From positions 1-24,426 of the forward strand of contig CAZFXN010000044.1 in NCBI GenBank assembly GCA_964523015.1: 24,426 nucleotides of DNA, read 5' to 3'. This document shows, piece by piece, positions 6,809 to 14,668 of this stretch. This stretch comes from JAWXBT01 sp964523015. GTDB lineage: Bacteria > Bdellovibrionota_C > UBA2361 > J135. The notes beneath the pieces are model-generated. The model saw nothing but the letters and a program-made list of their open reading frames with translations, did no database searches and was not told the DNA's origin. Each line of letters opens with the position of its first letter. Position 1 is the stretch's first letter. Made by a program: the position numbers and the translations under genes.

Positions 6809-9800
6809 TTAAACAGAGTAATAGTAAGCATCGGGATGGTGCACTATGATCGCTGAAGTCGACTGCTCTGGCTCTAGTTGATACTCTGAACTTAATGCTA
6901 CTCCTATCTTTTCAGGATTGAGTAGTTTAAAGATATGATCCTGATCCTCTAATCGTGGACAAGCTGGATATCCAAAACTATAACGCGCTCCTCGATAGGT
7001 CTGTCTGAATAAAAGATCGATTGTTGGGCCGTCTTGGTTAGCAATACCAAGCTCTGATCTTATTTTTTTATGCCAATACTCAGCAAGCGCTTCTGCTGAT
7101 TCCACAGATAATCCATAAAAATGAAGATAATCTGTGTATCTGTCCTCTTCAAACATCTGACGACATATATCAGAAGCTCGACTGCCAATAGTCACCACAT
7201 GAAAACCAACAACATCAAGTCGTCCAGATGATTTAGGTAAGAAAAAGTCAGCTAAACATCTTCGTTTATCAGCTATCTGGCGTGGAAATACGATACGACA
7301 AGCTTCTTTCTTAGTTTCAGGATCGTAAATAATTAGATCATTTTTATCGCTCTGACATGGGAAATATCCGTAAGCAACTTTTGGTTCAAGCCAACCATTC
7401 TCTTCAGCTTTTTGGCACCAGGTGTTAAAGCGTGGATCTACATAGCTTTTAATAAATTCTCTATACTCAACTGAACTTCGCTGACCGCGACGATACATCC
7501 ACTGATTCGCATAGAGTGCTTTTTTGTTAATATATGGAAATAGCTCTGATACTTTAATATCTCCAGGCATTAAATACCTAGCACCCCAAAAAGGCGGGGT
7601 TGGTACCTCTGTTAATACAGCAATCTCAGTTTCGACATATTCTTTATATCTCTCCTCAAGTCGATCGTTACGCTCATTCCGTGTCTCACCCTTTCGCTCT
7701 CTTACTACAACGTCCTTGCCAGTAAGTTTTTTCTCCTCAACCTGTCCAGTTAACTCATCCATTATCTGAAGCCCAGTAAAAGCATCGGCTCCATAATAAA
7801 CAGGACCAGTGGTGTAGCTTTCAGTAAGATCTGTCTCTACATAAGCTCTGTTAAGGGCTGCTCCTCCACAGATAACCGGAATAGAGATATTGCGACGAGA
7901 CATCTCTTCTAAGTTTTCCTTCATTACAACTGTAGATTTTACTAACAATCCCGACATACCAACTGTATTTGGTTTGTATTTTTCAATCGCATCTAAAAAA
8001 TTATCTAATGACTGTTTAATGCCTAAATTAACAACTTTGTAACCATTATTGCTTAAGATAATATCAACTAGATTTTTGCCGATATCATGGACGTCCCCCT
8101 TAACGGTACCAATAACCATAATACCCTTCTCAGTCCCTTCAATCTTATCCATGAATTTCTCAAGGAAAGTGACTGCGTATTTCATCGTTTCTGCTGATTG
8201 CAAAACAAAGGGTAACTGCATCTGCCCAGAACCAAAGAGCTCCCCTACTATCTTCATTCCTTTAAGGAGAATTTTATTAATAATTTCTATCGCTGTGTAA
8301 TTTGTTAAGGCAGTATTTAAATGAGTTTCAATTCCGATCTTTTTACCATCAATAATTCTTTTTTCTAGGATACTCTCAATAGGACCCTCCTCTTCTTTTG
8401 CTACTTCTTTCTCTCTATTAGTCCCTTGAAGCTTATCAATAAAAACAAATAATGGATCGTATCCCTCTTTACGACGATCGTAGATTAAGTCAAGAACGAT
8501 CGTTAAGAGATCTTCCGGGATTTTATTAATCGGCAGTATTTTCTTTGAATTAATGATACATCCATCAAGTCCTGCCTTCATTGCTTCGGCGAGAAAAACT
8601 GAATTTAAAATCTGCCTGGGATACGGCTTTAGTCCAAAAGATATATTTGAAAGTCCAAGTATCGTTCGAGACTTTGGCACGTGCTCTTTTATAAGCTTAA
8701 TACCTTTAAGTGTTTCAATTCCAGCCTTTCGACTATCCTCGTCACCAGAGGCAATAGTAAATGTTAGGGCATCAAAGATAAGCGCATCACCAGGTATTCC
8801 ATGCAAATTTACTGCTCGATCGTAAATACGCTGGGCAATCCGTAATTTCTCTTCTGCAGTTTTTGCCATTCCATCTTCATCAATGGTTAGCGCAACAAGA
8901 GCTGCGCCGTAATCAACTGCTAAGCGACATATCTTATCAAATTTATCTTCGCCATCTTCAAGATTAATAGAATTGATAATCGATCTTCCACCAAGCAACT
9001 TAAGAGCAACTTCCATTACATCAAGCTGAGTTGAATCAATCATTATCGGAGCAGTTACCTGAGTTGAAAATCTGCTTAGCACCTCTGTCATATCGCGAGA
9101 TTCATTACGCCCAACAAATGCAGTACATACATCAAGGACGTGAGAGCCTTCAGTTACCTCTGTTCGCCCCATCTCAACTATTTCATCCCAAGCTTCCTTA
9201 ACCAAAAGCTCCTTAAAAGCCTTTGACCCATTAGCATTACACCTTTCGCCAACAATAAGCGGGCCGGCATCCTGATCTAGAGCAACGGCAGAATATATTG
9301 ATGAAACATGAGATGGAAAATCTACTGGTCGACGCATTGGAGACAAACTACCAACCCGTTCATAAACTTCCTTTAAGTGATCAGGGGTAGTGCCGCAACA
9401 TCCTCCTACTAAACTTACTCCATAGTCTCGAACAAAGATCTCAAGATGATCTGACAGTGCCTCTGGAGTTAGATCATAGACCACCCTACCCTTATCATTT
9501 CGAGGAAGTCCGGCATTCGGCAAAACTGAAACAGGGCGTGAAGAATGCGAGCCCAAGAATCTTACATTCTCGGCCATTAAATCAGGGCCGGTTGCGCAAT
9601 TAATACCAAAGATATCAACCGGCATAGTCTCAGCAACGACAAGGGCAGCTTGCACCTCTGTTCCGATAAGCATTGTCCCAGTTGTTTCTATTGTAATCTG
9701 CACACAGATTGGAAGCTGCTTACCAAGTTTTTTCATTGCATCTCGGGCAGCGATAACTGCGCACTTCATCTGCAAAACATCCTGGCATGTTTCTATCTGA

Positions 9801-10264
9801 ATAAGGTCTGCGCCCCCTTCAATCAGTCCTTCCATTGATGGCAGGTAGGTTTTATACATCTCATCAAAGGTAGTATGCCTAAGTGTTAATACTTTTGTTG
9901 TAGGACCTACTGAGCCAGAAACAAATCTTGGCCATGATGGAGTACTGTAACTATCTGCAACCTCTCTTGCTAATTCAGCAGATTTTCTTGAAAGCTCATA
10001 AGCTTGTGCAGCAATATCATACTCAGCCAAAACAATTGCTGATGAACCAAACGAGTTAGTCTCAACAGCATCACAGCCAACTGCAAAGAAAGAATTGTGA
10101 ATATCTTTTATAATATCCGGCCGAGTTTGACAGAGATATTCGTTACAACCATCTAGCCCAGCAAAATCATCTAGAGATAGATCCTTTGATTGAATCATAG
10201 TGCCCATAGCACCATCAAAGATGAGTATTTTTTCTTGTAATCTTTTTAGAAATTTTGAATTCAT
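6809..10264 (-). CDS. metH: Cobalamin-dependent methionine synthase
   Basis: A 1151-residue cytoplasmic enzyme transferring a methyl group from 5-methyltetrahydrofolate to homocysteine through bound methylcobalamin. All four modules are present. The homocysteine-binding domain (1-310) has zinc ligands C223 (INCATG) and C289-C290 (GGCCGTTP). The pterin-binding domain (about 335-600) includes VGERCNANGS. The cobalamin domain (about 625-850) has the DxHxxG motif as GDVHDIGKN, with axial ligand H726. The C-terminal reactivation domain (about 880-1151) carries the AdoMet motif RYSFGYPACP. It is slightly shorter than the 1227-residue E. coli enzyme, as in many other phyla. It lies 100 bases downstream of the receiver-domain gene on the same strand, separated by a strong stem-loop. 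No cobalamin or SAM riboswitch was recognised in that short gap. Confidence 0.98.
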   Translation of the reverse strand: MNSKFLKRLQEKILIFDGAMGTMIQSKDLSLDDFAGLDGCNEYLCQTRPDIIKDIHNSFFAVGCDAVETNSFGSSAIVLAEYDIAAQAYELSRKSAELAREVADSYSTPSWPRFVSGSVGPTTKVLTLRHTTFDEMYKTYLPSMEGLIEGGADLIQIETCQDVLQMKCAVIAARDAMKKLGKQLPICVQITIETTGTMLIGTEVQAALVVAETMPVDIFGINCATGPDLMAENVRFLGSHSSRPVSVLPNAGLPRNDKGRVVYDLTPEALSDHLEIFVRDYGVSLVGGCCGTTPDHLKEVYERVGSLSPMRRPVDFPSHVSSIYSAVALDQDAGPLIVGERCNANGSKAFKELLVKEAWDEIVEMGRTEVTEGSHVLDVCTAFVGRNESRDMTEVLSRFSTQVTAPIMIDSTQLDVMEVALKLLGGRSIINSINLEDGEDKFDKICRLAVDYGAALVALTIDEDGMAKTAEEKLRIAQRIYDRAVNLHGIPGDALIFDALTFTIASGDEDSRKAGIETLKGIKLIKEHVPKSRTILGLSNISFGLKPYPRQILNSVFLAEAMKAGLDGCIINSKKILPINKIPEDLLTIVLDLIYDRRKEGYDPLFVFIDKLQGTNREKEVAKEEEGPIESILEKRIIDGKKIGIETHLNTALTNYTAIEIINKILLKGMKIVGELFGSGQMQLPFVLQSAETMKYAVTFLEKFMDKIEGTEKGIMVIGTVKGDVHDIGKNLVDIILSNNGYKVVNLGIKQSLDNFLDAIEKYKPNTVGMSGLLVKSTVVMKENLEEMSRRNISIPVICGGAALNRAYVETDLTESYTTGPVYYGADAFTGLQIMDELTGQVEEKKLTGKDVVVRERKGETRNERNDRLEERYKEYVETEIAVLTEVPTPPFWGARYLMPGDIKVSELFPYINKKALYANQWMYRRGQRSSVEYREFIKSYVDPRFNTWCQKAEENGWLEPKVAYGYFPCQSDKNDLIIYDPETKKEACRIVFPRQIADKRRCLADFFLPKSSGRLDVVGFHVVTIGSRASDICRQMFEEDRYTDYLHFYGLSVESAEALAEYWHKKIRSELGIANQDGPTIDLLFRQTYRGARYSFGYPACPRLEDQDHIFKLLNPEKIGVALSSEYQLEPEQSTSAIIVHHPDAYYYSV

Positions 10265-10282
10265 TGCTAACGTTATTTGTAA

Positions 10283-10303
10283 ATATCAGTTTGTAACTGA
10301 TAT
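10283..10303 (-). promoter_or_regulatory. Perfect 9-bp inverted repeat just upstream of metH
   Basis: ATATCAGTT (10283-10291) and AACTGATAT (10295-10303) pair perfectly around a three-base spacer. The site begins 18 bases before the metH start codon, in the leader. No T-run follows on the minus strand, so a Rho-independent terminator is unlikely. A repressor operator or a leader hairpin close to the ribosome site fits better. I cannot assign the regulator. Confidence 0.5.
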
Positions 10304-10364
10304 GGCAGTATTGAAAAGTGTAGTATAGCAGCGAGTGGGGTCACAGAGGAAACAGAATTATTCT

Positions 10365-11210
10365 TTAAATATATCCTTTTTCCTCTAAGATCTCTTGGAC
10401 TACGTCCATATCATCACTCTTAATTAGTCTTGGATCATCATTGTCAAAGATAATTCTCTTGGCCCGACTTAATTCACGACTTAGATGTGCCTTAGAGGGG
10501 GGTTTTACTAAAAATCCGCTAGCTCCTGCTTTTAAACATTTCATTAAAATATCCGGGGTTCCGTAAGCAGTTAAAACAATAATCGGAATATGGCTAAGCC
10601 TTGCATCTCCTCTGACTTCAGCGCAAAGCTCCCAACCATTCATCCCGGGCATACTAACATCCGTGATAATACAGGAATATGATGCTGGTTCAGTTCTGAG
10701 TGCGATTAAAGCGTCTTTTCCTGAAGGAAAACCTTTTACATATGCGTATTCTAAATGCTCAATGAAAGCGCAGATTATATCTCTAGGAGAAGCCAGATCC
10801 TCTACTACCATTACTCGAAATTTTGCTCCGGCTCTAAGCTTTCTTTCACCAATCTTTTTTACTGTGCCAGCTAACTGCTCAAACACTTCACTGCCACTAG
10901 TAAACTCAACACCAAGCACGCCAAGTGCCCAGCGTTTTCTTGATAAATCAATCGGATCAAGATCCAGCATAGAGTACACTGTAAACTGCCCGTTGTTATT
11001 TGTTGTCCACAGCGAGGAGGAGAGTTTTTCAATCGCATTATCATCGTATTCATCTGAGGCAACTACTAGATCAAACGGCCTAGCCAAAACCCAATTAGAG
11101 GCTGCTTTAATATCACTTGTGACCTTAGTCCTAAACCCTTCAGTTTTAGCAATTTTATTTATTCTAGAAACTTCCTGATCTCGACTAGAGATTATTAGAA
11201 TATCAGGCAT
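10365..11210 (-). CDS. Response regulator with degenerate plus canonical receiver domains
   Basis: A 281-residue cytoplasmic protein. The N-terminal part (about 1-118) has a receiver-like pattern (ILIISSRD, then FDLVVASDE) but lacks a clear phosphorylation site and conserved Thr/Lys. The second part (about 131-255) is a full receiver: E137-D138 acidic pair, phosphoacceptor D184 in ITDVSMPGMNG, T214 in VLTAYG, and K236 in VKPPS. The C-terminal 25 residues hold no DNA-binding or enzyme domain, so it acts by protein contacts, as in CheY-type or phosphorelay intermediates. It follows the HPt gene by five bases, strongly suggesting a shared operon and phosphotransfer from HPt to D184 or the reverse. 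No histidine kinase lies in the window. Confidence 0.85.
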   Translation of the reverse strand: MPDILIISSRDQEVSRINKIAKTEGFRTKVTSDIKAASNWVLARPFDLVVASDEYDDNAIEKLSSSLWTTNNNGQFTVYSMLDLDPIDLSRKRWALGVLGVEFTSGSEVFEQLAGTVKKIGERKLRAGAKFRVMVVEDLASPRDIICAFIEHLEYAYVKGFPSGKDALIALRTEPASYSCIITDVSMPGMNGWELCAEVRGDARLSHIPIIVLTAYGTPDILMKCLKAGASGFLVKPPSKAHLSRELSRAKRIIFDNDDPRLIKSDDMDVVQEILEEKGYI

Positions 11211-11215
11211 AATAG

Positions 11216-11548
11216 TTAACTCTCAGTTAATATTTTTGTTGTGCAATTTTTCAAATCTAAAAAAATGGTTTTTGCACTATCTAGATCTTTTTTGATATCA
11301 AAATTTTCTTTTCCAAATAACTCTTCTAACTGCTCAGACAAGTGCGCTACTTCACTCAAGCCAAAAAATCCTGAACCACCTCGGATAGTATGAAAGCTTG
11401 CTGATAATCTTTTTAGCGATGCAACATCTAGTGCTTCTGTAGAACCTAAAATCAACAGCTCGGACGAGGAAAGATGTTTCCTTAGCTCTGTCCTAAAGAC
11501 TTGGAAGGCCTTACCAGAAATAAGTTTGTTTTCAATCTTTTCTTTCAC
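11216..11548 (-). CDS. HPt (histidine phosphotransfer) domain protein
   Basis: A 110-residue all-helical protein with the HPt motif SFHTIRGGSGFFGL, where H53 is the phosphorylatable histidine. The downstream amphipathic helix is HLSEQLEELFG. Stand-alone HPt proteins relay phosphate between receiver domains of a hybrid kinase and a response regulator. The response-regulator gene begins five bases downstream. Arg rather than the usual Lys stands two residues after the active His (HTIRG versus HTLKG), a known conservative variant. The gene is divergent from the HEAT-like membrane-protein gene. The partner kinase must be encoded elsewhere. Confidence 0.85.
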   Translation of the reverse strand: MKEKIENKLISGKAFQVFRTELRKHLSSSELLILGSTEALDVASLKRLSASFHTIRGGSGFFGLSEVAHLSEQLEELFGKENFDIKKDLDSAKTIFLDLKNCTTKILTES

Positions 11549-11640
11549 ATCTTGAAAATCGGTGTTAAACTCTTGAAACTTAAAGGCTATATTGTATAAA
11601 AGCTGTTTTTAGCAGACTTTCCTATCTGAGTAAGATTATT

Positions 11641-11677
11641 TATAATAGTAATGATGAGTGAATATAGCTATATACTC
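11641..11677 (+). promoter_or_regulatory. Possible promoter and palindromic operator
   Basis: A consensus -10 hexamer TATAAT (11641-11646) stands 66 bases before the ATG at 11712; the -35 is weak. Overlapping the expected start of transcription is an inverted repeat with outer arms GAGT (11656-11659) and ACTC (11674-11677) and inner arms ATATAG and CTATAT (11662-11673). This suits an operator controlling the HEAT-like gene, the divergent HPt operon, or both. Confidence 0.4.
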
Positions 11678-11711
11678 AACTTAACAGTTTGGAACTAATA
11701 GAGAATTGTAT

Positions 11712-12779
11712 ATGAATACGAAGTTAATCTTAGGTCTTGTTTTAGCTTTACTACTAGGTGGTGCCTGGTTTTATAACTCCAAAAATGAACAATCGGCAAC
11801 AACCCCATTATCTACACAGATAACTAGTACAACGGGGCAGAATAGTGCCGCGCCACAACCTGCTGGAGAATCCAGGGGAGAGGTTTTTGAGAAGAAGATT
11901 GGAGATTCGCATATAGCTCGTGACCAAGATGGCTTTATCGATCGTGAAATGGTCCCAGCTTCTCAAAAATATAAGTCTGCTGAAGAAGCGATCGCTGCTA
12001 TCAAGACAGCGGCAATTGAGTACGATGATTTTGTATTAGAGGAATTTGTACAGCTTAAAGATTGCTCCTGGTGTGATGAGATGTACAGCCAAGTTGCTAA
12101 GCTAATGAATGATCCTAGCATTGATATCGATCAGAGAAGTTACTATGGGGAGCTGCTCGCCGTTTCAGGTAAACTTGAGAATGTAAAAGCCCTGGTTGCA
12201 GGACTTGAGCAAGCTAAAGGGGACGACGAAAAAGATATGTTTGCTGAGTCACTTGAACTTGCCGTAGGTAATGATGAGATGGTTTCATATCTTAGCAAAT
12301 ACCTAGAGAACGATGATGAGGCACTAAGAGAAAGCGCAGTAGCTGCAATATCTAATCAAGGTAGCCGATTCGCTGCTGAAACTCTATATAAAGATCTACT
12401 TTCAGGAAAAGCTAAAGATCATGATTACTACTCTCTTGGCATTGGCCTAGGAGAGATGGTTCCTGATGAAGAGGCATTACCATTCTTACAAGACTTAGTA
12501 ATTAAACGAGATCAGTATGCTGACCTTGCGATCAAGGCATTAATAAATTCTGGACTTCACGGTTTAACAATTGTGTTTGATTCTCTGGCTTCTGAAAAAG
12601 ATGAGGCTAAGGGCAAGGCATTGCTAGTTGACGCGATTGATCATGTTATCTCAGAAGAGGGAGTGGATAAGTTTCTAACTGCCGCAACTAAAAATGATAA
12701 CTATCCACCTTTTCTTAAAGAGTTTGCTGCGAATGCCTTAGAAGAAGCAAAAGCTGACGAGCTTGATGACTTAGAGTAA
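11712..12779 (+). CDS. Membrane-anchored HEAT-repeat-like protein
   Basis: A 355-residue protein. An N-terminal segment (KLILGLVLALLLGGAWFY) acts as membrane anchor or signal sequence. A Ser/Thr/Pro-rich linker (about 25-60) follows, then an acidic all-helical region. From about residue 95 onward paired helices repeat in HEAT/armadillo style, including YLENDDEALRESAVAAISNQ and the DLAIKALINSG segment. A CSWC pair (KDCSWCDEM, about 115-123) could form a disulfide or bind metal in the periplasm. The ATG at 11712 was chosen because AGAG lies eight bases upstream; a TTG two codons earlier is possible but less likely. Probably a periplasmic scaffold; specific function unknown. Confidence 0.65.
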   Translation: MNTKLILGLVLALLLGGAWFYNSKNEQSATTPLSTQITSTTGQNSAAPQPAGESRGEVFEKKIGDSHIARDQDGFIDREMVPASQKYKSAEEAIAAIKTAAIEYDDFVLEEFVQLKDCSWCDEMYSQVAKLMNDPSIDIDQRSYYGELLAVSGKLENVKALVAGLEQAKGDDEKDMFAESLELAVGNDEMVSYLSKYLENDDEALRESAVAAISNQGSRFAAETLYKDLLSGKAKDHDYYSLGIGLGEMVPDEEALPFLQDLVIKRDQYADLAIKALINSGLHGLTIVFDSLASEKDEAKGKALLVDAIDHVISEEGVDKFLTAATKNDNYPPFLKEFAANALEEAKADELDDLE

Positions 12780-12825
12780 GACTGCTTGAGTTTGTAAAAA
12801 TAATATCGCACAAGACAATAGGGGG

Positions 12826-13212
12826 CTATCTCGCTTCAGCTAGATCTTTTAAGATCATATCTGCCTCTTCGGCATTTTCTATCTTTGCTTTTATCTCTTT
12901 TTTCTTTGTTATAGGTTTTTTTAACTCAGGATGCTTCTCACCGTCTTTATGAATAATCTTAGAAACTTTCCCCTCTTTAAAAACTACAACCTGCTCAGCA
13001 TAGCTCCAAAGCTCCTCTCTCTTAATCTCCATCACAGTTTTTTCTTGAGGGGCACCAAGAATCTTTAGAACTTGCCCATAGTCCATCATTGGCTTAACCA
13101 CGGCTAGATCCTCTAACGCCCACGATAAGGAAGACGATGAGGGAGCCGAGACAAGGATCAGCGCAAAGAATAGATAGCTGATAATTCTCTTAGTAATTCT
13201 TTTCATAAGCAT
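12826..13212 (-). CDS. Exported BamE/SmpA-like small protein
   Basis: A 128-residue protein with a positively charged start and hydrophobic signal sequence (about residues 9-32, probable cleavage after SLSWA). A short domain follows with MDYGQVLKILGAPQEK, then ELWSYAEQVVVFKEGKVSKI. The G-x-x-LG-x-P start, aromatic W-Y and final V-F-x-x-GKV are the pattern of the BamE/SmpA (PF04355-like) fold. A Lys-rich C-terminal tail (about 98-128) is unusual for BamE itself. No lipobox Cys is seen, so it is likely soluble in the periplasm. It converges on the HEAT-like gene 46 bases away and diverges from the O-antigen-ligase-like gene. Starts at 13212 or the in-frame ATG at 13206 are both possible. Confidence 0.65.
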   Translation of the reverse strand: MLMKRITKRIISYLFFALILVSAPSSSSLSWALEDLAVVKPMMDYGQVLKILGAPQEKTVMEIKREELWSYAEQVVVFKEGKVSKIIHKDGEKHPELKKPITKKKEIKAKIENAEEADMILKDLAEAR

Positions 13213-13312
13213 TTATCCAGTAGTATGCAAATTTTTGCAGATCCGATATTGTAGCGTACACTGGTTACCTCGATTTAGAAACATGAATTGATAACGCGAG
13301 CAATTTACGGCA

Positions 13313-14668
13313 ATGTCGACTAAAGCACTTCAAGATAGGATTATATATAAAGGGGCCTTAATTAGCGCTTTTTTAATTCCGCTTAAACTATCATTAGTTT
13401 ACATCATTTCCTTGCCTACTTTACTTTACTGGATCTATCTAAGGAGATCTAAATTCAGAAAAACTATTTCAGAGTACCCAACAATACTCATAACTCCATT
13501 AATCCTATGGGTATTAGCAAGTTTTTTATCGGCACCATTTGGTATTCATCCGCTTGGCAGCATTACGCACCTGACGAGATTATGCCTTGGGTTAATAAAC
13601 ATTTGGTTCTTTTTTGAGATCTGCAAAACCTACGGTGTTAATAAATTATTAATCGCCCTTTTATCTGGACAAGCAATTGCTGCGATACATACTGTAATCG
13701 CTCCACTAATTACTCCATTAATTACTCCACTAATCGATCCAAACCTAAATCAGATCTTCCTTGGAGCTGTCACTGAATCAGGTCAGCTAGCTCTGACTCT
13801 GATCTTAGCCTGTGGATTTTCATTTTATATATTTTTCTCAGAACCTGAACCTGAGATTCCAGGACATCTCTCTATCTTTTCAATTTTAAATCTCTCACTA
13901 TTTTGTTTTCTAAGTTTTTTTGGCCCAACTTTATCGATAATTCCACTCATCATCTTAGCGATCCTTATCATCATTAGTTTATCTTTTACTGTTCGGTATA
14001 TTTATAGAGAATATATTCACTCGAAAACTTATTTTGCGTATCTTCTCTGTGTTGTTGCTCCACTTTTAGGAGCAGCCCTAATAATAAACCTTAAGCGTGG
14101 TCCTTGGTTTGGAGTTTGTATTGCTGGGCTACTCTTTTTAGCGAAGTATTATAAAAAACTTGTATTTCCTGCATTCCTTGCAGTTTTACTAGCTGTAATA
14201 ACTATTGCTCCAGTAAAAGATCGATTAGTTGAATCCTATGATGATTTTTTTATAGCTGGTGGTAGAAACATAATGTGGCAGATCGGCGCTGAGCTATCTG
14301 CCAAATATCCCCTTGGAATAGGGTATCGAAATAGTAAGATTTTACAAAAGTTCGATCCGACAATTCCGCCAATGCATACTCACTTTCATAATAACCTTTT
14401 AAACATCTTAGTTGAGACCGGCTGGTTAGGACTGCTACTATTTTTATGGTGGATATTTGGTCTAGTTAGAGTTGGATTTAAAAATGAGCTACCTTTTCCG
14501 CAATCTTTTTTACTCTTTACTCTGACACTTTCATTAATCTCATGGCAAACAGCCGGGCTGGTTGAGTATAATTTTGGAGATAGTGAGGTTGTATTTATAG
14601 TTTATATCTTACTAGGTGCTATGGGGGCACTTTTAGTAACTAATTCAACTAAACAAGAAGCAGGTTAG
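13313..14668 (+). CDS. O-antigen ligase-like (WaaL/RfaL, Wzy-C family) membrane protein
   Basis: A 451-residue polytopic membrane protein with roughly ten to twelve hydrophobic segments. The conserved periplasmic loop is recognisable: NLKRGPWFGV (the usual Arg-Gly-x-W site), GGRNIMWQIG, and HFHNNLLNILVETGWLGLLL with the H-x-H-N-N-x-L motif. Wzy_C-family members join O-antigen or other glycans to lipid A core or pilin, or polymerise polysaccharide. No glycosyltransferase gene neighbours it, so it is not in an obvious surface-polysaccharide cluster. Residues IAPLITPLITPLIDP come from a 12-base tandem repeat at the DNA level. Its stop overlaps the stop of the convergent 731-residue gene by three bases. 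The BamE-like gene diverges from it. Confidence 0.8.
   Translation: MSTKALQDRIIYKGALISAFLIPLKLSLVYIISLPTLLYWIYLRRSKFRKTISEYPTILITPLILWVLASFLSAPFGIHPLGSITHLTRLCLGLINIWFFFEICKTYGVNKLLIALLSGQAIAAIHTVIAPLITPLITPLIDPNLNQIFLGAVTESGQLALTLILACGFSFYIFFSEPEPEIPGHLSIFSILNLSLFCFLSFFGPTLSIIPLIILAILIIISLSFTVRYIYREYIHSKTYFAYLLCVVAPLLGAALIINLKRGPWFGVCIAGLLFLAKYYKKLVFPAFLAVLLAVITIAPVKDRLVESYDDFFIAGGRNIMWQIGAELSAKYPLGIGYRNSKILQKFDPTIPPMHTHFHNNLLNILVETGWLGLLLFLWWIFGLVRVGFKNELPFPQSFLLFTLTLSLISWQTAGLVEYNFGDSEVVFIVYILLGAMGALLVTNSTKQEAG
13697..13732 (+). repeat. 12-bp tandem repeat inside the O-antigen-ligase-like gene
   Basis: Three units in a row: ATCGCTCCACTA, ATTACTCCATTA and ATTACTCCACTA, with a partial fourth. 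They encode IAPL, ITPL and ITPL. Being a multiple of three, copy-number change would lengthen or shorten a hydrophobic loop without shifting the frame. Confidence 0.8.

Noticed and set aside
10265..10364. Cobalamin or SAM riboswitch before metH
   Set aside because: The gap is only 100 bases and shows a single simple stem-loop; the B12-box and SAM-box patterns were not seen.
10663..11178. 171-codon open frame on the plus strand inside the response-regulator gene
   Set aside because: It is antisense to a gene with clear receiver motifs on the other strand, and its own translation shows no recognisable domain.
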